DNA of 64,000 nucleotides, taken from positions 458,341 through 522,340 of the forward strand of contig QYAI01000002.1 of NCBI GenBank assembly GCA_003988855.1, in the 5' to 3' direction. The position numbers and the translations under genes are program-made. Of the stretch, positions 47,577 to 59,188 are shown one piece after another (position 1 is the stretch's first letter; each line of letters begins with the position of its first letter). The notes beneath the pieces were generated by a model. The model did no database searches. It saw nothing but the letters and a program-made list of their open reading frames with translations, and was not told where the DNA came from. The DNA is from Arachnopeziza araneosa. Taxonomy: Eukaryota > Ascomycota > Leotiomycetes > Helotiales > Arachnopezizaceae.

Positions 47577-48264
47577 TTTGAGTATCTTGGCGATATTAAA
47601 GAAGGGCCGGAGATGTGAGTTGAATGTTGCGAAGCAAGAGTGATAATGTAAGTGAAGAGTTGACAAGTTGCCAAGTAAACAAGATACTGCGAGCAAGAAG
47701 TAGTCAAAAGTGATTTCATGCCAGAAACTTGTAGAGAGTCGAACGTAGAAAACAGTTGGAGAAGGTGAACTGGAAAGAAAGAATTCTGGGCGAAAGTAAA
47801 TAAGAGCAAGTACGCAGTCTTGTAGTTCACAGCAACAGTAATCACATAATGATCAAACCTCTTACAAGTTCATAAACCAATGTAACATTCGGCCATCTTG
47901 TTAATGCTTCAAAGTAACAGGCTAATTACTCGTTTCTCTACCAAAAGGAAGGACCTGTTGTATATCTCCGCCCTGGATTTACAAATTTAACGAAATCTAC
48001 AGGTAAAGAAGTATCTGGTCTAAAAGCCATCTCAGCCTGACTGACTGTGATCTGGAAGCTAAAAGTAAGTTGGGAACGGAAGGGACAGATGATGGGTAAG
48101 GCTGGTCAGTTGTTCTAGTAATGATTCCTGTGTTCTGTCCTCAGCGTTAATGTTTTTGCTACAATCCATGTACTGTACATTACAGCTCAATTGTGCCACT
48201 CCGTTCTATCTCTGGTGAGACTCGAAATGTATCATGCAGCATAGAGAGTTTAGATCCAATAAGT
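47577..48264. other. Intergenic, nothing recognised
   Basis: Short frames without motifs. Confidence 0.45.
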
Positions 48265-48842
48265 CTACCTCGAGAGCTCCTCGACGAGATACAAGGGTGT
48301 GGCACTTACTGGTAGATCATCGGCGATATGCTTCTCGATGGCAGGCATGTCGAACATTGGCTTCAGAATCGAGGGCAAGTCTTCAAACATTCCCCCTTTC
48401 CCCCCACTGTCGCGAGGGAGAGGCACACCATCCTCCCCTTCGAATTCGTAGCCATCCCTGTGAGCTCTTGACTCAAAACTCCACCCCTCGTCACTAGGTC
48501 CCATACCGATATGGAGCATGGCACCGATATACAGTGTTTCGTTGGGCGGAAAGTCTCGAGTGAAGACTTCTTGCCGCCGGGACCATAGGTCTGGGAATCG
48601 CTCCATGTCGTTGAGGAGATTCTTGAAGTCGTGCGCGTATTTCACGATCGTGATGTTTGGCCCTTCCGGTCCGAGTGAGATGGATTCAGGAATTGCGGCC
48701 TTGACAAGACTGGAGGTATTCACCTCTTCATCAAAAAAAGGCTACAAGAGAAGTTAACTCCACTTCACCCATCAAAGGATTATGAGGGAAAATCTACGGC
48801 GCTCCCAGTCACCCCGACAATATACTGTTTCTGTCGAGTCAT
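48265..48842 (-). CDS. Hypothetical protein, tentative two-exon model
   Basis: The main frame 48265-48741 encodes about 158 residues with reasonable composition (ISLGPEGPNITIVKYAHDF, FPPNETLYIGAMLHIGMGPS, GGMFEDLPSILKPMFDMP). A short 10-codon first exon at 48813..48842 (MTRQKQYIVG) joins it in frame across an intron 48742..48812. The 3' end may continue past a donor-like GTAAGT near 48310, changing the last residues. Another minus-strand frame upstream (48772-49014) has a membrane-helix-like segment and could belong to the same gene in a different model. No family recognised. Confidence 0.3.
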
Positions 48843-49127
48843 TGCAATCACTCTTTAGCCAGGTCCTAGGATGCTTGTGAAACCACGAGGGCGTGATAGT
48901 GATGTGCACATAGGTTGACAGGAAGACGGAGAGGAGGGGGAAGAAGGGGAAGAAGAGGTCGAGGAACTCACAAGCAATGGAGGAGCCACTAAAACCATTT
49001 CTTGATTTCTGCAACCTTATCGCAAATATTGCCTGGTAATTACTTTCTACTTGGGGAATTTTCGGGACCCTAATTCAGATCACTAATAAAATCAAGGTAT
49101 GTTCACGATAACGGTACAAACAGTGTC

Positions 49128-50145
49128 CAGCTACTTCTTCTCGAGACAGGCATCAATGCAATATTGCTTATTCCCGAGGCATTTCGTGATCAGATATTGT
49201 ATGCCTTTTCCCTACGACTCTGTTGTCTTCTTTATCTCTGCACAACGGATTTTAAGCTAGCGGAAGAGGCAATGCAAAGAGGTCTTTGGATTAGACTTGA
49301 ATACCTCTCTGATGACGATATTCAAATCGCCAACGCCTACAGCTATCTTTGTATGGCATGTGGATCCCAGGGAAACTATCAAGAAGGAGGCGTATGGTTT
49401 GAAAAGGCGGATAAGTTGCTAAGCAGCCCAGGTGGGAAAGTACCTACACGGCGGTTGGTATGGAATCAAAACTCAGCCCGCAATAGCTACTGCCAAGGAC
49501 TGTTCGACGAAGTCGATAAAAAGCTGAAAGACGCCATGGAAGAGGCAGAAACTACGGGAGGCTAGTACTATATTGCTCAGTAAGTTTACCCCTGAGCTGG
49601 AAGAAAATTTAAGTCTGGGTGAATTTAACACCGGCATAGTACCCACATCGCTTTCGCTTCATTGTTTTCACGAACGGGAGATCTTGAGCGTGCTCGCACA
49701 TCCGTTGAAATAGCACATTCTCTTATTGAGAAATCAGGGCTTATTGCACGGTTTAGCTGGCTAAGCAGCAACAGATCGTACCGCGCAGGGAAGGTAGCTT
49801 TTCTTCAGTAAGATGTTGTTAATCCTATGTAAGTCATTTCATTCCACTTCTTTTTGGATTCTAGTTCTTGGCGTTGTAGGAAATTTTCAGAAACATATTC
49901 TACTTTAACAAGCACTTGGAAAAGGCAGTAGCTATAGGGAAGTTATGCAAGGTTCCAACCGGAATTCTCGCACGCGCGACACACGAATATCTCAAGCACT
50001 CGCTCTGGATCCCGAGCGTGCAAATGAAGCGAAGAGGCAGCAAGACGAGACCACAAGGCTTAGGAAGCAGCTGCCGGGAGACTCCGGTGAAGGCGGTAAC
50101 GGTTTGGCATGGGACATGATTGTTAAGATTGACCAACGCCAATGA
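49128..50145 (+). pseudogene. TPR-repeat protein relic, STAND-type C-terminus
   Basis: Plus-strand coding remains show tetratricopeptide-type helices: AFSLRLCCLLYLCTTDFKLA, IANAYSYLCMACGSQGNYQE, then (after a plausible intron ending near 49638) THIAFASLFSRTGDLERART, and finally ALALDPERANEAKRQQDE. The pattern is that of the C-terminal TPR arrays of fungal proteins, often behind NACHT/NB-ARC or GPCR-like enzymatic domains. Damage: a TAG at 49563-49565 in the middle of an otherwise continuing frame, a +1 shift between ILARATHEYL and the LALDPERA segment (about 49985-50000), and no 5' part. The last segment ends at a normal TGA at 50143-50145. Confidence 0.65.
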
Positions 50146-50785
50146 TTGAGAATATTAGTTGCGAGCTAGAAGCCATATTGCTTATGTTACAGTTGTCTCA
50201 CAGTTTGCGAAAGCTTGCCGTAGACTTTCAACTTTACTTTGCATATGTCCCCATGAAGCCCATGCTGAAAAATGGACTCCTGAGTGTTGGAGTTCCAAGC
50301 CATCTATTGATAACCTACGTATGACTGTGATAAAGTTAACTATATATTTAACAACATGATCTAAAGACACTACACCTGAAGATAGTGATGATATCACTAT
50401 CACCTCATCTAAATATTTCCTAGATCAAAGAATTGGCTTCGCTGCTAGGCTTTTGAGATTGCTTTGCGTGCTAAATACATATTTGTAAGCTTAATTAAAT
50501 TCCTCTAGGCACTCAGTTGCTTATCTCGATAATAATTACTAAACTTCGGTTTTAGCGTTAGAAATTTTTTAAAGTTTTGGTTTTATTTCAGAGTTCTATA
50601 TCTTTTAAGAATAGATATACTCCTTAGGACCACTCAAGGTTTGTTATAATTACTAAGGCTTTGATTTAGATGGAGATGTGGATGTTAAAGCATATATAAG
50701 GCGGTGGGAACACCCGCGAGATCCTCCATCTGATGCTAGCTTCCTTCGAAGGTGAGTCTACCAAGATTGCTAACCATTGACACAC
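50146..50785. other. AT-rich intergenic, nothing recognised
   Basis: AT-rich sequence with no gene-like frame; convergent ends of the TPR relic and the HeLo-Ubl gene. Confidence 0.5.
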
Positions 50786-52010
50786 TCATCGATCTGTGAA
50801 GCGGAATTTACATATCGGCAACAGAATATGTATTGTACCTCCTTCAGTAACACCATACTGATTCAGCAGTGCCGCTTCAGGAATCCATCTCTTCGACGCG
50901 TCGCACACGAGATACTGCCAATCAACGGGAGTTCCTTGGCTATCGCGGATCATCTCCTTCAGTTGCAGGCATGTAGTGGAATCAGAGACCTTGATGCATA
51001 TCCGTTTGGAGATCAACGTCTTGACCTCGACCTCGAACAATCTGGCGACTGGCTTAGGATCTAACGCTGTAATACCGTCGTCCTTTTCTGGTGAAGCAAG
51101 CTCCCAAAAGCTCCTAAGCTCGGAATCATGTAATGGTAGATTTATGACACCCATTACTGATAGCTGAGATAGGCCGAGACGTGAGAGAACGGACCAGGCA
51201 TGAGATCCGTTCGTTTTAACCAATCTCCTCGCATCCACGTCTTCACCTTTCACCCTGTCATATGCTCTAGTAGTCGACAAGGTAATATCAAAAGATGTCC
51301 CAGAAAGATCCATCTCGCCGATCTGAGATAGATCTGGTGCATTATTTGCCATATCGTATCCATCTGGAAACTCTGACTTCGACAAAGGCTCTTCCCTAAG
51401 TGTTGATGGCTGTTTGTCGAGATCAATCCAACCAGGAGGAAGCTCTAATCTCTGGAGGCGATCTGTTAAATCCACATTATCCTTTAATTCTTGCTCGATA
51501 TATTCTCGCAAGTAGGTAGAGCCCTCTTCAGCTTCCAAAATTGATTCACTAAATGAAGTCAGTCAGAAATAAGAGACTTATACACATTACATACCATTCC
51601 ACAATCTGCAGCATGAGCGATAACGACGTCTTTTGATGCTGGAGTTGATTCATCAATCTAGAAACTCCTGACTCCTTCCAGATCCAAGTTACTCGTTGCC
51701 ATTGTGAGACTTTGCAATGGACTGATAGGGGCCTGACAAAGGTTTCGAGCTCAGAAAAGAGCAAAGCGGTTTGAGTTAGGATGACAATAACATTATCGAG
51801 CTGTATGAGGGCCGCTCGCTGCTGTGGAAGTTGGAGAGTACTATCGAGATAAATTCGCAAGGGTGAGAAGATATCTTTGATATTGGTCACTTCGATCAAA
51901 ATTTCTGAAATTGAATCGGGTGCATCTTCTGGAACTTCAAGTATGCAGATGACTTTGGCTGCTGCAGTAAGAATTCCCGTGACCGAAGCCAGTATACTCA
52001 GCGAACCCAT
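50786..52010 (-). CDS. HeLo-like N-terminal domain protein with C-terminal ubiquitin-like domain
   Basis: Model: complement(join(50786..51548, 51595..52010)), 392 aa. The start MGSLSILASVTGILTAAAKV is the usual opening of fungal HeLo-like/STAND N-terminal domains, followed by helices through MLQIVECESILEAEE at the exon junction. The middle has the familiar TRAYDRVKGEDVDARRL and HAWSVLSRLGLSQLSVMGV block. Residues about 310-384 resemble ubiquitin: (E)VEVKTLISKRICIKV, LKEMIRDSQGTP, WQYLVCDASK and YGVTEGGTIHILLPI align with ubiquitin's VKTLTGKTITLEV, VKAKIQDKEGIP, QQRLIFAGKQ and YNIQKESTLHLVL. There is no Gly-Gly end; the chain stops eight residues later, so it is a fold module rather than a conjugated tag. 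HeLo-like domains act in incompatibility and regulated cell death. This is probably a cytosolic signalling protein. Confidence 0.78.
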
Positions 52011-52493
52011 GGTATACTCGGTTTGAAATGGTCTTAAGAGTTTATTCAATAGCGGGACAAAGATATTTGAAGCATACAGTCGATAAGGACGTGAAGGGTG
52101 TTGCCTGGCGGCTCTTCGCCACCAACCCAACCTTGCTGTGCCTCTACTAATGATGATGCTAGACAGCACTGCTTCCATGACAGGTCACGAGAACTTGAAT
52201 CTAATCCAATCACGAAAATTAATTCAACCACATATAAATACCACCAAAAATACAAGCGAACACATGGGAGAAGTAATGAGATTTAATATATTAAGGTCTG
52301 CTTTATTGATGTAGGCATGCTTGTATTACATTAGAAGAGAGAAGCTCTTTTTAAAAAGAGTCTTGATAACATGAAACATTCCCAGAAAAGCACTCGAACC
52401 AATCTATGCGGCTCAACTCCGCGACACTGAATTAAACGAAACACATCAAGCTACTCCTCTCTCACCGAATCCAAGTAAGCCTAAAGGCCTACA
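52011..52493. other. Upstream region of the HeLo-Ubl gene
   Basis: No gene recognised. The long frame 51549-52178 (minus) extends upstream of ATG 52010 without a better start. Confidence 0.45.
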
Positions 52494-52830
52494 TTAGCAG
52501 GAACAATCCATAACACCGACAAAAACAAGAACAAAGCTCAACCTTATTAAATAAAAACCTCCTCTCAAGGTCGTAATAGCGCCTGATTTGGCTACGCTGC
52601 TGGGAGATGAAGAGGATCCAGGATTCGTTGACGACCTTGGGGTTGATGAGCTAGGAGTAGTTGCACTACTATTAGACGCGCTGATAGAGAATGCCACACC
52701 AACACTGATAGACGTAGACTTCGTTGAGAATGTGGTAACAATCACAGAGCGCTCGTAGTTGACGGTACGACAACAGCTGCAGATTGGCTGCTAGTTAAAG
52801 GCACGATAACAGCAGGCGAGCTGGTGGTTG
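52494..52830 (-). pseudogene. Relic of a Ser/Thr-rich GPI-anchored cell-wall protein (C-terminus)
   Basis: Minus-strand frame 52494-52745 ends with a GPI-signal-like layout: Ser/Thr/Pro-rich stretch (TPSSSTPRSSTNPGSSSSPS), small residues, then hydrophobic FYLIRLSFVLVFVGV to the stop. Upstream, PTTSSPAVIVPLTSSQSAAV continues the theme in another frame before a stop, so a frameshift near 52745 separates them. No N-terminal domain or signal peptide was found. An intron instead of a frameshift cannot be excluded. Confidence 0.4.
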
Positions 52831-53129
52831 GAGGTAGATTGACATCCGGGTTTTATGGACTGGGCGAGCACTGGACGCCTAAGAGGGGAAGGAAGAGCAG
52901 CGTCTCATGGTGGAAAAGTAATTCATGGAGTCAAGGCATCTATCTATCCGATGGATGCAAAACAACTTCTAGATGTGTATCCGCAAAATGCAACTTTAGA
53001 GAGACGTCTGGAAGAATATAAAAATCAACGAATCTAGCTCCCGTCTGATTTGACGTCTCATAGAGCATCTTTTGGAACATCTTTTGAACCCGAAATTTAT
53101 TGAAGCTCGAGTTTGACCCTCATAAAAAA

Positions 53130-54270
53130 AAATCTTGAAGTTGCGATGTGCAACAAAACCGAGAGAGAAGTCTGTAGTAAAAAAACAAGATTAATTTTTC
53201 CGTCTGCCGTTTGATAGAATATTTCCTAGATCATCTCTTGAACTGTGTTTTCAAGTTAAAAAATTTTGAAGCAAAATTTTGAAGCTTGAAAATAAACATC
53301 TTGAACGTGCGAAGTGCAACAAAACTTAGAGAGAAGTCTATAGTAGAAAATAAAATTANTCCCCAAGGCATTNCTCTAGTGCAATATCTTGTAGATCATC
53401 TCTTGAGTTATCTTTTCAAGTCAAAATTTTTGAATCTAAAATTTGAAGCTTGAAAATAAACATCTTGAACGTGCGAAGTGCAACAAAACTTAGAGAGAAG
53501 TTTGTTGTAAAAAATAAAATCGATGCTCCGGGATCTTTTCTCATCAGATATTTTATATACTATCTTGAACTCTTTTTGAAGTCTAAATTTTTTTGAAGTT
53601 GAATTTTGAAGCTTGAAAATAAACATCTTGAAAGTGCGAAGTGCAACAAAAATAAGAGAGAAGTTTGTAGTATAAAAATCAATGCTCAGAGCTCTTGTCT
53701 AATTAAACGTTTAGTATAGCTACTATCTCTTGAAATATTTTTGAAATCGAAATATTTTTAAATTGTATTTGAAAGCTTGAAAACAAAAGTTTTTATTTTT
53801 GCGAAGTGCAACAAAAATTTAGAGAGAAGTTTGTAGTAGAAAATAAAATTAATGCTCAAGGCTCTTTTCTAATTGAACATATAGTACAGCTACTGTGTCT
53901 CGAATATTTTTGAGTTCGAAATTTTTAAAATTATATTTAAGAGTCTAAAAACAAAGTTTTTTTTGGTGCGAAGTGCAACAAGAATTTAGAGAGAAGTTTG
54001 TTGTAGAAAATAAAATCAATGCTCAAGGCTCTCGTCTAAAATTAAACATCTGGTATACCTACTATCTCTTGAACTGTTTTTGAAGTCTAAATTTTTTTTG
54101 AAGTTATATTTGAAGCTTGAAAAAACTATCTCGAAAGTGCGATGTGCAACAAAACTTAGAGAGAAGTTTATCTAAGAATTAAAGAGACGTTTGAAGTAAA
54201 TCTAATTTTTTGGGGGACCAATGGCGGATCTATTTGAGGAGAGTGACGGATTGCGAAGTGCAGCGAAAAG
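53130..54270. repeat. Tandem array, ~165-bp unit, 7 copies plus a partial
   Basis: A core (gcgaagtgcaacaaaa then tagagagaagt) recurs at 53143, 53309, 53473, 53636, 53801, 53968, 54139 and, degenerate, 54253. Spacings are 166, 164, 163, 165, 167, 171 and 114. Between cores come AT-rich blocks such as ttgaagcttgaaaataaaca and aatgctcaaggctctt. Units diverge by scattered substitutions. Two undetermined bases (53359 and 53373) lie in the array, as expected for hard-to-assemble repeats. The unit is near a nucleosomal repeat length. Confidence 0.92.
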
Positions 54271-54984
54271 GTTGTCGGAAAATTGAACTACAATCATAAT
54301 GACTCTCGTGGATCTGAGCTTTGCTAGAGTGTACTGATATGCATGTCTTGATGTCATTTCAGGTTCTCTGAAAAATCTATTGCATGGGACTTGAAGTGTT
54401 CATATTATCACGGGATTGATATACGAGGAGACTTCAACTGAGAGTTGTTGACATCAAGACTGAACGCTTCTGAAGATTCGGGATACAAGTTATCTTTCTC
54501 AATACATTCTTTGAACTACTTAGGTATACAAGTTACATCTTTCTTCAATTTGATAGTAAACACTGTCACGCTGATATCACTAAGCGAGAATCAAGAAGTA
54601 AACAGTGATGCCCAACCTCTTGCCATGAGATCCAGCCAGTCTCCAATTATCGCCTATAGCTGCCATCATATAATAGTTTACCCGTACATTTCCGGCTTTA
54701 AGCTCGAGGACAAAGTCATGTTTATAACCCACCTTCATCAACCCCCATTTATGTACAACAACGACCCCTCATTTGCCGAGCATCTGCCCCGCAAATCCAG
54801 GACGGCGTCATTGCGAAATGCGCGTGAATTTCTAAGCAAGCAGATGTTTCTTCTTGCGGAACGTACAAAAATACACAATTCCGCTATCAATCACCTCATC
54901 TGCTCAGCTAGCTCCGATCCCCAATCAATCCCTTCATAGGAAATCAATTGAACTTTCTTTTTTCTTCTTTCCATCTTAAAGCGC
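54271..54984. other. Intergenic before quinone oxidoreductase
   Basis: The 164-codon frame 54445-54939 has no motif and irregular composition. Bases 54900-54984 (T/C-rich) likely form the leader of the next gene. Confidence 0.45.
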
Positions 54985-56392
54985 ATGTCCCACCTCCTGC
55001 GAACCCTCTCAGGCTCTCGCATCAGACTCGCCCAACTAAACTACCAGTTCAGAAGACACGTGATAATGGCTGCAACTACAATTCCGAAAACTATGAAGGG
55101 GGTATTGATTGAGAAGACGGGTGGGACGGAAGTTTTACAGTATAGGACGGATTTACCAGTTCCTGAACCTAAGGAGGGAGAGGTGTTGGTGAAGAACGAT
55201 TTTATTGGGATAAACTATATCGATAAGTTTGTCTCTCATCTCCGTTTCCCTCCTTCTCAGATCTCCAATCATTATTCTCTCTAAATCCAGCATCTCATTT
55301 GAAACTCAAACTTACAATCTCCTCAGCTATTTTCGGAGTGGACTCTACCCTTCACCCCTCCCCCTAATCCTCGGCCGTGAAGCAGAGGGGCATATCGTCT
55401 CCACTTCATCATCCGGAGAACTCTACTCCCTCACCACCGGAGACCGCGTCGTCTACTTGGCCAACTCGACCTACGCCGAGTACACCATCGCCTCGGCCGC
55501 CAAAGCGCACAAGATCCCGCCGAGCATAACGCCAGGTATCGCAGCCGCCGCGCTGTTGCAAGGCCTCACCGCGCTCACGCTCATCCGAGAATCCTACACC
55601 GTCAAAAGAGGCGAGTGGGTGTTGGTTCATGCGGCGGCTGGTGGCGTGGGGTTGTTGTTGATGCAGTTGTTGAAGAAGGTAGGCGCCAAGACCATTGGGA
55701 CGGCGAGTACGGCCGAGAAGTTGGAATTGGCGAAGAAGAATGGCGCTGAAGCGGTGATTAATTATAAAGAGGAGAAGGATTTTGTCGGCAAAGTCAAGGA
55801 GATCACGGGTGGGGTGGGAGTCGCAGTTGTTTTTGATAGCACGGGAAAGGATCAGGTAAGGCTATTCTCATTTTATGCTTTCCCTACAGAGCTTAGAGCT
55901 CGAAATTTGGATGAAAGCAGCATACGAGCTGGCTTTTGTGCCTCCTATATGAATGGGGCGTCTAAGCTCCATAGCTTCTTGAGAATCCAGCGGGTGACAG
56001 GACTAACTCGTAAATCAGTGGGAGAATGACCTCGAAGTCGTAGCGCGGAAAGGAACCGTAATCTCCTACGGTAATAGCGTGAGTCTCCTCCTCTCATGCC
56101 TCCTTTCTTCACCATCTCTTCTCCTCATTAACACAAACAGTCCGGCGCCGTACCCCCCTTCTCCATCTCCAGGCTCACCGCAAAAGGCATCAAGATCGCC
56201 CGTCCCACACTATTCAATTACATCGCTACCCGCGAGGAGTTCGAGCAGTACACGGCCGAATTATTTGGGTTTATTGAGAAGGAAGGGCTGGAGGTTAAGA
56301 TTCATGAGGTGTATCCTTTGGCTGAGGCAGCGAGGGCGCAGGATGATTTGCAAGGGAGGGGGACGACGGGGAAATTGCTATTAAAGGTTTGA
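54985..56392 (+). CDS. Quinone oxidoreductase (zeta-crystallin-like MDR, Zta1-type)
   Basis: Model: join(54985..55226, 55327..55855, 56019..56078, 56141..56392), 360 aa. The first 27 residues are basic (LLRTLSGSRIRLAQLNYQFR), a likely mitochondrial presequence; Met28 (MAATTIP) could start a cytosolic form. GroES-like domain: TMKGVLIEKTGGTEVLQYR, NYFRSGLYP after the first junction, ILGREAEGHIV. NADPH-binding: WVLVHAAAGGVGLLLMQLLK, then EAVINYKEEKDF and FDSTGK. There are no zinc-ligand cysteines, as in zeta-crystallin-type reductases. It reduces quinones by one electron, a stress-protective role. Introns 1 and 2 (100 and 163 nt) are longer than the local norm. Confidence 0.92.
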
Positions 56393-56540
56393 GTTTGAAC
56401 CGTGGATGTAGGAGCAAATACAGAATTGAAATGAAAAAAAGGTCCAATGCTATGCTATGCTAATGCTTGATTATGAGAAATAAGTACACGAGAAGATTGC
56501 CGAAAGTCTATGCGAGAAATTGAATATCAACTGAATGGAG

Positions 56541-57908
56541 TCAGGTAGTCACTTCCTTCCTCTTTTCCTCTACAGCCTTGAGCAATTCCTCCGGGGGATC
56601 CTGACGATATCCCTTGGGATTGTTACTCACCCATTTCCATAAATCCTCACATGCATTCTCAAGTGTAAGCTCCGTCTTCCACCCCAACTCTTCATTCGCA
56701 CGTGCCGGGTTGGCTGTCAGATCTAACACATCGCCGGCTCGACGACCTGCGATTTCGTAGTTCAGAGGGTGGCCGACCACTTTGGTGAAGGCGTTGATCA
56801 TTTCGAAGACGGTGCATCCTCGCCCCGATCCAAGATTCCAGGCACGTACACCCGGATGTGTGTCTCGTAGGTGATTGAGCGCCGCCAAGTGGCCCTTGGC
56901 GAGGTCGACAACGTGGATATAGTCCCGAATTGCAGTTCCGTCTCTTGATGGGTAGTCTGTGACTGTCAAATTCTGTCTGTAAAGCAGGAAAGTTTCTTAC
57001 CGTCCCCGAATACGAGGAGTTTTTCTCTCTGCCCTGTTGCCACCTGCCCTAACAGTGGCAAAAGGTTGAAAGGTACACCCAACGGATCCTCACCCATAAT
57101 CCCGCTCGGGTGGGATCCCGCAGGATTGAAATATCTCAGCAATGCACCGTTCCACTGCTCGTATGGTTTGCCTGCCTTCCTCGCATTATTTCGCTGCGCC
57201 TCGATGTGATCCGTAATTATGTATTCGATTGTGCTCTTGGTGCGACCGTATGGGTTGGTAGGACCGATAGGGCAATGTTCGGGAATGGGTATCATGTTGG
57301 GAACCCGTGTCGCGTCACCATATACGGTGGCAGAGGAGGAGAAGACGATGTTGGGTACATTGTGCTTGGTCATACAACGGAGCAGGACAATGGTTCCGCC
57401 CACGTTGACACGGTAGTATTCGAGAGGAATTTCTGAAGATTCGCCAACGGCCTGGGAAAATTAGATTGCGCCTTGACAAAATGCGCTGTGGACAAACCTT
57501 CAACGCCGCGAAATGAATGACACTGTCGATGTTTGGGTGTGCCGCAAAGACCTTATCCAATGCTTCTTCATCTGTGACGTCGACCTGGTAGAAGTCTGGC
57601 CGTTTTCCGCAGAGGAGTTCGATGCGATCGAGTGAGGCTTTGGAGGAATTGTACAGGCTGTCGACAATGACTACGTGGTAGCCATGTTCGAGGAGAGCCA
57701 GGGCAGTGAAGGAACCTATGTAGCCAGTACCACTATTGAGAATAATCAGCCTCTCATGCCCTCCCGTAATTTCTGGAGCTGCTGTTGGTGGGGTAGATAA
57801 AGCGCATGCACGCAGTCCAGGTTTGATGCAGGACCAAGGAGATTTTTTTTTTTTTCAGCTGGTGTCTCGACCTACTCACCCAGTGATCAGAACAGTGCCA
57901 ATCGACAT
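56541..57908 (-). CDS. UDP-glucose 4-epimerase
   Basis: Model: complement(join(56541..56956, 57001..57451, 57498..57732, 57880..57908)), 376 aa. NAD-binding GGTGYIG at residues 10-16, split by the first intron; SSSATVYG at about 126-133; the catalytic Tyr156-x3-Lys160 in NPYGRTK; LRYFNPAG and the DYPSRDGTAIRDYIHVVDLA block that marks GalE. It interconverts UDP-glucose and UDP-galactose in the Leloir pathway and cell-wall synthesis. Only the epimerase domain is present, without the mutarotase fused in yeast Gal10. The first intron (147 nt) contains a homopurine run on the coding strand (57843-57855). Confidence 0.94.
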
Positions 57909-59188
57909 GATGGCTTTGTAGACGGGAGACGGTCGAGGTCGAGGGGTCCGGATACGCTCTCTTAGTTAACCTTGGAAGAATGACTCTGATAAACCATCAT
58001 GAAGCAAACAAGGTAAGTGGGCAGTCGCGAGGTTTAAAGAAATTCCGCCAGGGTTGCATGTTTAGTTTGTAACCCGAGATGAGCCTCACCACAGCGTGTT
58101 TCCGTCTGGGTGGGACTGCGACCAAGAGAGCAGGAGAGAAAGGTGAGATGAGGTACTGTACGAACTACGGATCTCGTATCTCCACAGCGCGGAAGAATCA
58201 TTGCACAGACAGAAAGTTATATTACGGCTGCCAAGCATCCAGCCTCTGAGAAAAAGCAAGTGTTTGCTGTCAAGTTTCACCACCGCCAACAAGGGCAATG
58301 TTTGACGTGCTTCGGCAGACCAGCCCAGCGCCAGCGCAAGCACCAGCACCAGCACAAGCACCAGCCCCAGCACCAGCACCAGCACCAGCACCAGCACCAG
58401 CCCCAGCATCAGAAACCCGCCGCCACGCTGACATAAGCCACCCGCCTCAGCCACGGCCCGGGATGAGCTCGCGGGAGTCGCGAAGTGGCTCAGTCGCCGC
58501 TTTCGACTTCGTGGAATGAAAACATTCTGGATTCGGCCGTCTCAAAATGCCAAAAACCGTCGCCATTGACCAGATCCTCTGCGCCCAGGAATTCTCCGCT
58601 ACAAAGACGCCTGCCAACAAAGCCTGGCGATAAATGGCTTCTCTGGCTGCCCGCATCTGTCCCTCACGTCTTCGAAGACCTCCATATCCGCGCGACCGCA
58701 GAGCGAAGACAACAGTGCCTCGCAGAGACTGTTGTGATAGAACGATTGGGAAATAAGTCCTCTCGCTTAGGACGCGTAATTTTGGTACTGCCATTGTCGC
58801 CGCATCATTTTGGAGGGGTTGGCTTGCTATTGTCGAACGTCTTGTGAATAGCCTCATCAACAATAGTAAGTCCCCATAATGACAATGGCTTCGAATCAGA
58901 TGGCACAGCGCACAAAGAATTCTGTTTCAATTCTGCTCTCTTCTTCTCTTCTTCTTCCCTTCAGCACCCACCCGCGAAAGATCGAAACCAAGTCCAGCTT
59001 GTTTCGCATACCTCGAGTGCAGTCGTCAGCTTCCATGCGCATCCTTTGAGAAGTCTGTCGCTAATCCGTGTAACAGATATTGAACAAAATTTCCGAATTC
59101 AGAACTCTCATCTCATTTACTCTGAGCTGTTTTCAGAGCTCTTACCATACTAAAGTCTCAGACTTTCCACTCCAATCTCGACAACACC
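57909..59188. other. Divergent intergenic region, epimerase (-) and SUN gene (+)
   Basis: It holds a minisatellite and several motif-free frames (58447-58863 minus, 58485-58847 plus). Pyrimidine-rich sequence near 58935-58965 fits the SUN-gene promoter or leader. Confidence 0.5.
58321..58408. repeat. CCAGCA/CCAGCC hexanucleotide minisatellite
   Basis: About 14 units of CCAGCA with variants CCAGCG, CAAGCA and CCAGCC in uninterrupted register. On the minus strand it produces a Leu-Val-rich open frame that should not be read as protein. Confidence 0.9.

Noticed and set aside
53130..54270. CRISPR-like array
   Set aside because: The genome is a fungus, and the units are 165-bp tandem copies with diverged spacers, not short repeats with unique spacers.
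54445..54939. 164-codon plus-strand frame
   Set aside because: No recognisable domain; likely leader or intergenic sequence of the quinone oxidoreductase.
58086..58454. Leu/Val-repeat open frame on the minus strand
   Set aside because: It is a reading of the CCAGCA minisatellite.
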